The translations under genes were made by a program, and so were the position numbers. Of a stretch of DNA of 64,000 nucleotides, positions 32,676-44,495 are shown in pieces (position 1 is the first letter of the stretch; every line of letters begins with the position of its first letter). Source of the DNA: Gyrodactylus bullatarudis (taxonomy: Eukaryota; Platyhelminthes; Monogenea; Gyrodactylidea; Gyrodactylidae); contig SSNU01000055.1 in the NCBI GenBank assembly GCA_012064415.1, positions 930,001-994,000 on the forward strand, written 5' to 3'. The notes under the pieces are model-generated. The model made no database searches. It saw nothing but the letters and a program-made list of their open reading frames with translations, and had not been told where the DNA came from.

Positions 32676-32945
32676 TCATTCATTCCCAGTAGACGGGATG
32701 AAATTCAAGTCTAAATTAATTTGCTTAGTGTCAAGAATAGTCTTGTCATCTTTGAAAGAAACAAGAAGTAGAAAAAAAGAATTTCCCTCTAGCTCCAAGA
32801 CCAAAACAGTGGAGTAAAGAGAAAATTTTGATTGGAAAAAGACTCTAGCCTTTCTATCTAAAGGAAAATCCAATTGAGCTAAATATGTTTGAAACCACTC
32901 TTTGAATCCAAGATTTTTGAATGAATTTTCGAATAGACTACGCAT
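32676..32945 (-). CDS. Hypothetical 89-residue ORF
   Basis: It opens at ATG 32945 and reads a mixed protein-like sequence (for example FKEWFQTYLAQLDFPLDRKA) to TAG/TGA at 32676. No domain, signal or homologue is recognised, and an overlapping ORF exists on the other strand. It lies upstream of the synaptotagmin-like gene. It may be chance. Confidence 0.25.
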   Translation of the reverse strand: MRSLFENSFKNLGFKEWFQTYLAQLDFPLDRKARVFFQSKFSLYSTVLVLELEGNSFFLLLVSFKDDKTILDTKQINLDLNFIPSTGNE

Positions 32946-33120
32946 TCAAAGCTCATTTCAACATATTGTAATCTCGGTTTGATGAATTTAGCCTAATTTT
33001 TCGATACTTATTTGATAATATGGAATTCATAGGTATTAGAAATAAAAAACAGTACAAAATAAGATTGAACAAAATGGAATAATCGATTAATTTTCTTTTA
33101 GAAACATTACAAGTAGGAAT

Positions 33121-36100
33121 ATGATCACTATAATTGGATTCAGTCTGATATTCTTTGGATCATTCTCCATAATTGGAATATTTGCAATATTAATCTCAAC
33201 TATCCTAACGAATACTCCATGGTGGCGAAAGTCCCTGCGCAAATACCAACGAAGAATTAATGGGCCCAACACAACGGAGTCGGGAAAGATTTTCAACGAC
33301 TCAAAAGTAAACATGATCCTTATCAAAATTATTGAGATGCTCTCGATTACCGGATGTCAGACAGATTGTGAACAGTTGACCATTAACAAGGTAAAATGTT
33401 TTTTACTTTGACTTTGTATGTAAAAGTAAAATTTCATTCAGTAGAGAATTTGAGTTGTCAGTATTCCTTTTGTCAAAGAGATGGAACTACTGCTCTAGAG
33501 TCACTCATTTTTGAATAGATGAAAAAGAGATAATATCGAAATGCTTTATTTCCAGAATCCGGAACTAGGTGAAGTGAATCAGAGTTCCTCAGTACCGTTA
33601 CGCTTTCAGCCAGAAAGACTTTATGGATCGATAACAAGTAGTCAGGAAAAAGTCGCTGCAAAAGCAACATCAATGAAGCATAGAAAGTCTGTTTGTAGTC
33701 ATTTGATGCCGAATATTGACTCTACAACTGTCATGGCTCGCCGGCCATCTGGATCACTTTTCCCCCAGCCAATATCCAGGCTAGATGGAGAGATAAATTT
33801 GATTGAGCAGAGTAGCATTTTCATTCACTCACCAAAGGAACGTTCAGAGAGTCCCTTGGTTAAATCTTCCTCTGATCTAAATCAACCAACAGAAGTCACA
33901 ATTAAAGTTGACGTTAGTTTACACCTACTCAAAACTATTCTATTTACAATCTAATTATGCAGTATTTCCTTTAAAATAGTAATAAATATTCAAGTAGAAC
34001 CTTGGTCAATATGAAGATAAAATTCTACTATTGATAAGTTCCCATTTTCTCTAATGTATTCAAGAATAGTTGGTCTTTATAAGGCAAGTATTCTTTTTAT
34101 TTCACACTTGTAAATGCTCCGTATCAATATAATCGAGTTCAATAAGAATAAATATGGGACAAATCTTAAAATTTCAACATCATCCTCTATTACTTCTTCT
34201 TCTATCCTTGAATGAACAGGAGCATTATTTATTACATAATCGTCATTGGGGAAAAACCTGAATCACGATAAATGTTATCAATTCATTAATTCAAAAGATC
34301 ATAAATAAATTAATAGAGTAAGGAAGATAAAAGACTTTTTCAAATTAATTTTCATTCTTTTAAAACTCAGATTATCAATTGAGAATGAAAAATTTTAAGT
34401 AATCACCCCACCACCCTAATTGCTGTTCTGGGCCCTTTACTAATCAGAATGAAAAAAATTTAAATCAGAATTCTTAACTTGCAACTAGCTCTGAAGATAT
34501 ATATATAATATAAATGATGTAAGTTTATGAATTTTACAAGAACTCAAATTTGATCAAGATATCTTGGAACCAAGATCATGAAGCCTACTTTTACGATATT
34601 AAGTTTAGATCACTTTGAAATCACCAGAATATTTAAACTCAATTAATGCTCTTACTCGAGATTTTAAATACAGTACGAACTCTGGACTTTATGTCAAAAA
34701 TCACCCTTTTCTCTCTGCCCCTTTTTATTAAAATAATAATATAACCTTTGTACTTTAAAGTGAGCATACTTCTATTTTTGGAGCTTGAAAAATAAAATAG
34801 ATAAAAGAAAATTTTCTTGAAGATTGATTTTTTCTTATTTTTTTCGTGACATGGTGAGAGTGAGCCTCGTGATTTAAATCTAGTTGACATGAAGATGAGA
34901 ATTCACTATTTTTACAAAAAACTCGATATTTTTCTCCGGATTTACAGAAAAAAAGGATTTCGAAAATGCACCGAATTTCCACTTTTCAACTTTTGAACCC
35001 AGAATTTTTATCGATTTCGGTCATTTGAAGCAGTCGGTAGCATTGTACTTTCCCAGACACCTTTCCGCAGGGTAGAGGAAGAATATACCAATTTGTATAT
35101 CGCATATACCGGGCAGGGAAAAGAACAAATGTGTTCAGTCAACATAGTATATGAACAACGTTAAACTATAACAATGATAACTCCAGTTCCTAGGCAGGTA
35201 TTTAAGAAATTTAAAATATGATTCTGACTCAAATTTTAATTTCTACAAGATGGTAAAGGTTAGAAATAGTTTATGAAAATTGTAATTTGAATTATTTTAT
35301 TGCAGTTTCTTGAACGAGGTTGATCAATGTGTTTTACAACGGACTGAATAATAAATAAGATGAGTAAAAACAACAGATGGTTTTTTTTCAAAAAGCGAAT
35401 AAAGGGCTTAATATCTTAGAGAAATAAATCAACAGGGACAGTAGAGCTTTATCTAGTTTTCATTTTGCTTGGAAACCTGTTAAGTTTTTTCCAATTTGAG
35501 AGTTAAATGAAAACACTGAAAAATGAATAAAGGGCTTGATATCTTTGAGAAATAAAGAGGCTTAACAACAAAAAAATAAAGAAGTAGTATGATGGATAGC
35601 TTCATAAAACTAACTCAACAGGAAATTATAGATAAGCAACTAAAACAGAGCCTGAAAAATATCTCAGCAACTCCAAAAGCTGATTTCATTGGACCTAAGC
35701 TTCACAGCAAGAAGTCTATTAAATAACTATAATTATTATGGTTGCAATCAATCTCATTAATTCACTCAACATGTTAGTTAATGAGTGGAGGTTGACGAAT
35801 CCCACTTGTTCAAGAGGAAATATCACAGAGGTCGAGTCCTTGCCTATCAGCACTTCTGGGTCATGGAAGCATTCTGCAAAGAGACAAGACAAGTGAGACT
35901 GCAAGTAGTGACTCAAAGACCTCGAGAGGTACTGCACGATTTTATTCGAAGATCGATGGTTCCTGGAACAAGGATCATCACAGACGAGTGGCGGGGCTAT
36001 CGAGGCATAGATAACTATGGTTATCTACATGACACCGTGAATCACAAGCGCAATTTCGTCGATCCGTTCACTGGTGCTCATACTAACACTGTTGAGCGTT

Positions 36101-39100
36101 TGTGGAAAAGTCTCAAAGCAGAACTAGCCAAAGACACATCATTGGTGCTTTTGAACAGGCGTATTTAAATTTTTGAAGCTCTTTTCAACTCAGAGTCGTT
36201 TACAGCAACCTCGCGAGCAAACATCTTGATGAGAGCTCTCGAATTTATTTAAATATATTATTAATCACAATCAATTTTTCTGATCATAGATACCACCCTC
36301 AACTTCGCGAAATATTTTTCCTCTCTTCCCTCCAATATACGATTTTGTATACCGAATATACTACTTCTACCCTGCAGAAAGGTGTCCGGGAAAGTACAGT
36401 CCTACCAAGCAGTCAAATGCAGATATTTAGGATCAACATTAGATATAGAATTCGAATTTAGTCATAGAGATAGCGAAGATCTTACTGTTTCCGAGAAAAA
36501 GTAAAACTTCCAGATTCTGGATAATTTGCCTTCGTGATAATCAAAAAATTCAAATGGTTCGATTTCCCACAGTAATGACGAATTCCAGTGAACTTCTGCA
36601 GGTAAATTCGAATACTTCGTTCAATGTTGATCCCAAATATCTGCATTTGACTGCTTCAAATTACCGAAATCGATAAAAACTCTGGGTTCAAAAGTTGAAA
36701 AAGTAAAAATATGGTGCATTTTCGAAATCCAAAAATTGGCCTAATTTTGGTCAGATTGAATTTTTTTTCGAATATCAACAACTTTTTAGCTCATTTCATT
36801 TTAGAATTCCAAAAATTATTTATGTCTGTGAATCCGGAGAAAAATATCGAATTTTTTGTAAAAATAGTAAATTCTCATCTTCATGTCAATTAGGTTTAAA
36901 TTCGAATTCTGGAGGAGAAAAAAATTGGGAATTGTATTAACTCCCATCTTCAAAACTAACTACCCATCTGTATATGGTTAAATGGAGAAGCGCAACTCTC
37001 AAGAATTGCCCAGTTTTTCGATAAAATTTCTTGGGAATTATAAATTTCCCTTTTTTAATCATAATAACAGATGATAATGATGATAGTACTGAGCTTATTC
37101 ATAAGATATAAGTCTATATATCTCTACTTTTTAATCTAATAACTTTCATTTCCCAAGAGGACAAAAAAGGAAGTAAAAGTGGTGGAGGAGGGAGATACTC
37201 TATTTGAATAACCCTCTTTCCAATGATTGCCAAAGTTAATCTCAATATATAATACACTGAATATATACATATACATTGGAGATGAATTTATTTCGCCATA
37301 ATTACAATTAATTTATTGATAATCTTGTCTTCTTGTGATCGTGAATTACCTGCTTGCTGTCTGAGTAATGTGGGTAATTGTGATTTCTATCCCTTAAATT
37401 CTTGGAAGAAAATATATATACACGAAAAAGAATAGCAACAGTGGAGAGAAAAGTGCAAAAGTTCACATGTGTCAGGATAGAGCAGTAACTCAGAGGGCAG
37501 AATTTTCAGAAAAATTAGCAAAAATGTTAGTATTTTGAGAAAAAACTATAGCAAAAGTTTTACGATATTTAGCAAAAAATTTTCTTGGTATAAAAGTATC
37601 AAATTTATTCAACTTCTATTTGCATACGATATAAAATATTATTTTATTTTCTTGTTTGAAATTCTTATTTTTTGATTAAAATATTTCATCCTTGAGAAAA
37701 CTCTTTTCACTTAGGAAAGATTCACAAAGTCGAGTTATGATTTCTTCAAATAAGAAAGAAGAAGTTTAAGTCTAAGCATTGTCTATCGTTGGCTTGCGGA
37801 AAAGGATTAGCAATAAATGGGCTTGATATATCTTGATAGCAAAAAATTAGCAAAGTTACTGCCCAAATTTATGAGTGAATCAGTCCAAATTATTACTCAA
37901 AAAAATTACTCAAATTTTGAAAGAATTTCAGAATGGGGATATTATTATATCAGATCAGATATGAGTCGATAATATGATGTAGAACGAGTGAGAATGATCA
38001 ATGTAGCATTTATTTTTTATGTAAATAAATATGAATTACACGAGTCATATTGCAAAACATACATATACAAGATGTCAAGATAGGCAAAATAAAACAAGTG
38101 AACAGAATCCTGACTTTAGAAAATTTTAAGAAGATATATTAAAACCAAATGTACATTTCTTGAAGCATCATCAGAGGTAATTCTTCAAAAATGATATTAG
38201 TTAAAAGTTCATTCAAGATAATATTTTACAAATCATGAAAGAAATAGTAAAGTCAAAGAAAATAAGAATAAAATGCAAGCTGAAAAAACACCAAAACTCT
38301 CCAATAAATAGCTAAAGTGGAGAGAAAAGTGAAAAAGCTCACATTGGCCATTTTATTCAATTCTAACCAACCTAGGAAGATGTCTGCTAAAAGAGGACTA
38401 AGAGGTGAACCCATAGCTATTCCATCTTTCTGGATGAATACTTTGTTTTGAAATGATAAAGGAACGTTTGTACAACAGATCCTAATGAGATCAGTGATTT
38501 CACTACTTTGCATTTCAAAACCTTCGTGTTCATCAATGAAAGATTTAATAACAGATAATGTCTCCTCAATAGGTATACTAGGAAATAAAGAGCTTACATC
38601 TAATGGAATCATTTCATTTAAATCAATATTTAAATCCTTAATTCTATCTACAAAAGCGAATGTATCTTTGACAACATATTAAGCATAATATGTATGTATT
38701 GGTTTTAATACATCAATTAAAGATTTCGCAACCATTTCAATCAACATTATAATAACATACAATTGAAAATTGTATTTAAAACTCAGAGATTGTTTAGTTT
38801 GATTCATAAGGATTTACTGAAGCCAGAGGAGAAAACTCTATTGGTTTACAAATTCCAATGTGATTGTGGAGCCTCATATATAGGTAGAATGATTAGGAAA
38901 TTATCTACACGAGTGGAGGATCATCTGAATAAGGATACTGCGGCTACAAGGCATCTTAGACAAGAAGATCATACAGCTTCAATTTCTAATTTTTCCGTTT
39001 TATACAAAAACCCTAATGACGACAGCATAGATGTATGGGTGAAAGAAAAATTTCTTATTAACCTATACAAACCAAATCTATGTGTTCAAAAGAATTATTC

Positions 39101-41842
39101 CTATAATCTTCAACTACCTTGGCCAATGTGAGCTTTTTCACTTTTCTCTCCACTTTAGCTATTTATTGGAGAGTTTTGGTGTTTTTTCAGCTTGCATTTT
39201 ATTCTTATTTTCTTTGACTTTACTATTTCTTTCATGATTTGTAAAATATTATCTTGAATGAACTTTTAACTAATATCATTTTTGAAGAATTACCTCTGAT
39301 GATGCTTCAAGAAATGTACATTTGGTTTTAATATATCTTCTTAAAATTTTCTAAATATAAGTGGATTTTCGGACGTGTTTGAAAAACTACGTGAATTACT
39401 TATTCGTAAGAATCCTGACTGGTCTAATAATAAACTAGAGTAAACTCTCTTCAGCTTAACAATGCTATAATCTGAAATGTATTCATGCAATAAAAAGATG
39501 CCAAGAGGCAAAGGGAAGCCAATCGCAAGAATTTAATCGTTCATCTCTTCTACGTCTTCCCATCGCCGTGCATTATCCAGATTAACCAGATTAAGGTCTT
39601 AAATTTTTCATTCTATTTTGTAGAAATTGAATTCCCAATCTTCAAACAAAAATTCCAATACAAATTTACATGAAATGGCCAAGGAACCAAAGATTAACTT
39701 GACCAAGGTCGCTGAACGAAGAGCTTCCCATGCTTCCATACTGGGCAATCCGGTTGATTTATTAGTAAGAAAATAACTTTGTCATTTGTGGTAGGAAAAT
39801 TATAATTTTTGATCATTCCTATAGATGACAAATAACAAAACGACGGAGAGTAAATCTAGTCAGAAGAAAATTGAAAAGAACAATAAACTGGCACCGAAAA
39901 CAAAATCGAGAAGGTCTAGTCTGTCGTGTATGGTCAGTCCGTTTCAGGTTTCTCGTAAAGCAGAACTACAATCAGGCCTCTCAAATTTAACTAGCATGAT
40001 CGATTTTCAAACGTCCTTCCTGGTTGACAAGGAGATCACTGATCAAAAGAAGGTCCCCCCTCCACCAATTAGGAATCCAATCGATATGCCTGGTGGATCA
40101 ATGGCTCTCTCGATTGATGTCGAAGAGAATCTCCTCAAAGTACGAATAGCTAGAGCTGTTCACTTGCCAGTGCATGTACCATGGACTCAACTTTCGCATG
40201 TTTACCTCAAGATGAAGCTAGTCAAGAACAACAAAATAATCATTGGAGAGCAGGTGAGAGATGGCAGCATTTCAGAGTAGAACTTTTTTTTGAATTTGAG
40301 AACTCCACAAGACTAATTAAGTTTGTCTGAGAGCAAAATCGATCGTTTATCTACAATCTAATGCAAATTGTATCTTTTAAGACAAAAGAAATAATTCTCC
40401 CTCGTCATCCTACTGTATTAAATTTAATTATTTAATAATACTATTAGTAATAACCATACAGTCTTGGATATGAAGGAATTTTCAATCAAGTTTTTACAGC
40501 GTAATCACTAGAATTCAGAATATCTTTTATCTATTTCTTCTCTTGATTTAAGACGGTCACCCCAACAAAGAATGCCATCGGTTGTCTTGAATTCGGTCAA
40601 CATCTAAGCCCGATAGTGGTCAGCTTCACTCTCAGCTCAGAGACCAAGGTAACAACTGAAGAGCTCCTCAAGAATTTGAGTCTCAATTTTGAATTCTACG
40701 AGGAGAGTAAAAAGGACTCCGAGGAATATCTAATAGCATCCCTCATGGAGAGCGTTCACAGTTTGATATCTTCCCATCAGACATCACATTGGAATAAGGG
40801 AAGTGTGAAAAAAATATTTTGGCATAATTTGAAAGCGGATAATCATGTGAGTTTCTCGGCTCAAGTTACCATTGTGTGACAGTTTTGGGATGAAATAAAA
40901 TCTATAACAATCTGTTTTGTAATATAGGCGAAATTTCTGACAGGTGATGCACTAGTTTCGTTGAGTAGAAATGACAGAGAGGGATCTATCTGGCTTAGTA
41001 TACCGGAGTTGAGAAATCTTGAATTTCACAGCTTGCACGCAAACTTTGACAAGTTAATAACCAAGAATATCAACGGTAAGTAGGGAAAAAAACAAAAATT
41101 ATGCCTTTAAATTTGATCACTGATATGTTTGAGTTTGAGTCACATTTTTTCAATGAATTTTACTACATATGGAAAGAATAGGTCACCAAAGACCTCTATC
41201 ATTCGTCTAACACGGTCTATACTAATTCAAAGAAGGAAGATTTTATTTAAAACTTATTTTTGAGAGTCTATAATGAGATAGTTAAAAGTAAACTAGATTA
41301 ATTATAAAGTAACTACTACAAAGTAATTATGAAATTTATTGGTGAAAGCTTACGTTTTACATTGTCATCCTTTCTGTTTAGTCAAACTCAAGTTACACGT
41401 TTGTATCCTGAGCAACTTCAAGATTATACGATCAAAGAGTGGCTTCAAAATGTCTCTTCCCCTGGCATCGTTCCTATCAAAACACAAGAGTTCAAATCAA
41501 CGAAAGGGAATTAGTGATTCAAAAGTGGAAATAAAATTCAATGACAACTTCAACAGGGAGCAAATGTCTACAAATCAGGAACAAATTTCGAGTGATGTTC
41601 ATTTTAATCTGTCAAACGTTGATGAAAAGATTGGATCAAAAATGAACTACCAGATTGTCGTATTTCTCTCGGCTGCTTTTGAGACCAGTGAAAATGAAAA
41701 AGTTAAAGCAATCGGACGAATTATAATTGCAAATCAGGGAATTGTAATGAATAACTGTGTAGCAGAGAACTCCCAACAAATTTGGAAGGAATCAGCTATG
41801 CATAATGGAAATCGTGTCTACCAATGGCTTAGCATTGAATAA
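33121..41842 (+). CDS. Divergent synaptotagmin-like protein, 699 residues, two C2 domains
   Basis: Seven exons join in frame: 33121-33390, 33556-33912, 39624-39764, 39825-40253, 40553-40846, 40928-41075, 41382-41842. Residues 4-28 form an N-terminal membrane helix, followed by WWRKSLRKYQRR. A long polar linker (30-345) leads to C2A (about 347-545, core LLKVRIARAVHLPVHV). C2B (about 547-699) ends NGNRVYQWLSIE, equivalent to the conserved C-terminal Trp motif of synaptotagmins. Acidic Ca2+-binding loops are not evident, so Ca2+-independent membrane traffic is likely. An acceptor TTCTTTTAG sits 20 nt before the ATG. AATAAA is at 41893. Intron 33913-39623 hosts several transposons. Confidence 0.8.
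35036..36406 (+). mobile_element. Merlin element, truncated and decayed
   Basis: Inverted ends of about 40 bp share GTACTTTCCC, GACACCTTTC and GCAGGGTAGA blocks, starting GGTAG and ending CTACC. The 8-bp duplication AAGCAGTC lies at 35028-35035 and 36407-36414. It is a lineage different from the Merlin at 24998 because its ends are unrelated. It lies inside foldback copy 3, in the long intron of the synaptotagmin-like gene. Confidence 0.9.
35589..36168 (+). pseudogene. Merlin transposase remnant
   Basis: From about 35785 to 36168 the catalytic core is open: first Asp (EVDESHLFKRK), second Asp (ITDEWRGY), Glu (HTNTVERLWKSLK). The N-terminal zinc ribbon is gone. A separate 44-codon ORF (35592-35726) in another frame precedes it. 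Missing parts and frame change make it non-functional. Confidence 0.85.
36898..38129. other. Intronic A+T-rich stretch with a Penelope tail scrap
   Basis: Around 37428-37465, AGTGGAGAGAAAAGTGCAAA resembles the terminal segment of the Penelope copies at 38300 and 39130. Otherwise no gene or clear repeat. Confidence 0.4.
38130..38186 (-). ncRNA. Hammerhead-ribozyme-like motif, Penelope minus arm
   Basis: Inverted copy of the 39284-39340 motif, same core and spacing. Confidence 0.5.
38341..38700 (-). pseudogene. Penelope reverse transcriptase fragment
   Basis: It reads reverse transcriptase motifs DVSSLFPSIP and GIAMGSPLSPLLADIF, then joins the 3' terminal sequence directly, so the YVDD active-site region and the endonuclease are deleted. 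An in-frame stop lies upstream near 38683. Confidence 0.92.
38740..39131 (+). pseudogene. Penelope GIY-YIG endonuclease fragment
   Basis: It encodes the connector and the GIY-YIG core (CGASYIGRMIRKLSTRVEDH), the downstream His/Asn region and the usual C-terminus. The YIG half of the motif is kept as SYIG. The reverse transcriptase is missing 5' of it. It closely matches the minus-strand copy at 47499-48008. Confidence 0.92.
39284..39340 (+). ncRNA. Hammerhead-ribozyme-like motif, Penelope plus arm
   Basis: The core CTGATGA (39296-39302), eight bases, GAAA (39311-39314), then TGTACATTT. Flanks can pair as stem I (ACC with GGT, and GAAGA with TCTTC beyond an internal loop). Stem II is very weak, so self-cleavage is uncertain. 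Penelope terminal repeats are known to encode hammerheads. Confidence 0.5.
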
Positions 41843-41892
41843 ATCTGGCAAGGAAATATTTTATATGTACAACTTTACTTGAAGAAAAAATG

Positions 41893-42297
41893 AATAAACA
41901 TATATCATCATTTGTAATGTGATTAAAAAGCCTGTGAGATTGTTTCACTTTCTGATAAACTGAATAAACGGAGATATTTTGTCATAAGAACCATTTGGTT
42001 TGACTCCATCCGAAGATGGACTAATTTCAAGATGTTTATCAATGAAAATTGTTTAATGCTTCATTATATTTTCTTAATGCACGTTTCATGATATTATAAT
42101 AAAAGATGCAAATAAACTGAGCTTTTTCTAATATATTGATGTAAATAATTCAATAGCACAGAGTATGATTCACTGAAATAATTTCTGAAATTCGTATTTC
42201 AAATCTGTAATTTAAAGGTGATGAAAAAGCTTAAACAACGTAAGAGAGTTTATAAACATGTTATACTATTCACATCATTCAAAAGTTTTGACTAAAA
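41893..42297. other. Short intergenic region
   Basis: It holds the polyadenylation signal of the synaptotagmin-like gene (AATAAA at 41893) and, within 400 bp, the start of the next gene on the same strand. No other element seen. Confidence 0.5.
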
Positions 42298-42587
42298 ATG
42301 GTTAGAGAGAGTATTGGTAAGTTATTATCTTAAATTTATGTTTACAGTCAAGCGAATTTTCGCCAAAGCTTTCTATCAATATCCTCAGCTTACAATAGTC
42401 ATACCTCCAGTTATCTACTGTAAGAGAATTTTATTTAATTGCCTTAGATTCAGTTGAATATTTGTACAAATGCAGAGAGGCCAGCATAAACGGACTTGAG
42501 AGAGCTTATCCATATAAGAAAGTATATACGATTATGCGAAAGGAAAATGTTGCTGTTACCGAAGAAAACAAGGATCTTTACTCTTAA
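42298..42587 (+). CDS. Small single-pass membrane protein, 76 residues, possibly mitochondrial
   Basis: Three exons, 42298-42316, 42348-42419 and 42448-42587, are separated by canonical introns of 31 nt (GTAAGT...TTACAG) and 28 nt (GTAAGA...CCTTAG). Frame is kept across both split codons. The protein has a basic N-terminus (VKRIFAKAFYQYP), one helix (LTIVIPPVIYYSVEYLY) and a polar C-terminus with RAYPYKKVYTIMRKEN. Size and layout resemble small accessory subunits of respiratory complex I such as NDUFA3, but the similarity is weak and unproven. Each exon is too short for ORF finders; balanced codon use against an A+T-rich background supports it. Confidence 0.7.
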
Positions 42588-44491
42588 AAATTTGAGAAAT
42601 TCAGTACAAATAGAATCATTATTATTAAAAATAATCATCTCTCATTTCCAAGCCTTACTTCAAGCGTTTTAGTTTATTCTGTTAGAATATTTAATAATCA
42701 AGACCACTACTCTGTAATTATGAAATTGTAATCAAATATTAATTTATTGAGCGAAATTTATCTATTTCAGTAACCTTTCTGGATGCAATTATTGAATAAA
42801 ATTGATAGAAAAATTATCTACGGTAAATTATCCTTGTAAAATTTGATGAGAATATTACAAATTATTTCTATAATAATTATTGTAATGAAAATAATTATAT
42901 TGAAAATATTGTATCTACTTCAAAGTAGAACCACATAATATTAATATTATTACGATTTGAACTATTAATTTCGTGAAAATTCAAATTGTATCGTAATCAA
43001 TTCGAAATGTAGTTTAACTATGGAAAATTCATGCGAAAATTCCTCTTAATAATATTGATAATTGTGACAATAATTTGTAACAATCTAATCTGTGATTAAT
43101 TAGCAATGGCATTCTTTGTATGTATCGTTTTAAAATCTCTTGAAATAAGATAATTGATATAACTTCCGTTTCTCGATATTCCTCTACAGGGATTCAATAA
43201 AATGTAAATCTTCAAACGTATCTGATTAATTGCTCATTAATAATTCCCCTTATCATGATTACTATCGAAAAAAAATGCAATTTCAAATCGAGTTTTTTTG
43301 TTAAATACAGCGAATAAAAATCAAAAACTTTGTTTTGAATAAATAGTTTAGCTAAATCGGTTAGAAAATTTCATGTCCAGATGAAAGAAATATGATAATA
43401 AATTTTTGTTATCCTTTAAAGATGAAACTTGTAATAAAATTTATTTAGACTTTAATTCCGTCTCAATTCATCTGTAGTTCACTGAATTCACTATTTAGAT
43501 CAAACGCCATAATTTAAAGTTAATCTTTTTTGTTGTTAATATACACTGTATATTATACAAACACATTGTTTATTCCTAAAATAATCTCTATATAGATTTC
43601 AAAAGTAAAAATGAATAAAAGAAAAATCTGTTGGATTAGCTCTAATTTGGTTGATTAATTCAATGAAAATTTTTCGATCACGATATTAGATCATTATTTA
43701 GAATTCAGAATGAAATTTGTTTTACTATACTCTATTATTATTTAAAACTTTTTACGGTTTCAAATTTAGGCATTGTAAAATTAAACAAATTTTATTTATA
43801 CTCTAACGTAGGCTGACAAAACTTAATTTTAGAAAGAAGACGAATTTTTATGATTAGTTTATTTTTATACAGCATAAATTTTTTTTATAGAAATGTGTAA
43901 ATTCTATTTACATTGTCAATGGCAACACCTAAATTTGTATACTTTTTATGTACGTTTGATTAGATGTGAGTACAAGTTTGCTAAGATGAATCTCTTCAGC
44001 TATCATTATATTCCATTTATATTTTTAATCGAGCGGAAAAGCAATTTTTACATACCGCTGCAAAACAAAGCGAAAAAATAATTAAAAACCATTGAATTTA
44101 ACACAAGAATCGATTTTCCTCTAATTCCAACTTATTCCTTTAACAAGATTTGTCAATAAAAAAGTTTAATATGTTACAACCATTACTACTACTATTAAAT
44201 AGAATGTACGATGAATGATGAATTAATTTTATTGTCAAACACGAAAAATTTAAATATTCAAGAAAAATTGAAAATTTCTTCTCTTGAAAAGAAATTTGAG
44301 AATTCATTCAAGAGAAGAGCTTCGTTCTTGTATTTTGGAATGGAATCTATTCTAACTTTTTGTATTGAGTTCATTATGGAATGAAATTTATGAAATAACA
44401 TTTACGTCTAAGAGCGCACAACTTTATTATACTGCTTTCCATTGAATTATAGTAAAATATAATAACACTTTGTTCAAAAACCCTATTGTTA
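42588..44491. other. No gene seen
   Basis: Very A+T-rich intergenic DNA. The ORF at 43893-44081 contains a GTGAGT...TTCAG segment of 34 nt that could be an intron, but the joined frame stops soon after. Not called. Confidence 0.35.
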
Positions 44492-44495
44492 TTAA

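Larger units (their letters stand above)
34873..36897. repeat. Foldback MITE (family B), copy 3, split by a Merlin
   Basis: The left arm (34873-35035) begins TAAATCTAGTTGACATGAAG and the right arm (36415-36897) ends CTTCATGTCAATTAGGTTTA. The middle is replaced by the Merlin at 35036-36406. The insertion duplicated AAGCAGTC. Confidence 0.9.
38130..39360. mobile_element. Penelope-like retroelement, two halves head to head
   Basis: Terminal segments of about 220 bp occur as inverted repeats at about 38130-38350 and 39125-39350, and each arm carries different coding remains. The minus half holds reverse-transcriptase sequence and the plus half the GIY-YIG endonuclease; they meet near 38740. This inverted, truncated arrangement is typical of Penelope insertions. 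It lies in the synaptotagmin-like gene intron. Confidence 0.9.
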
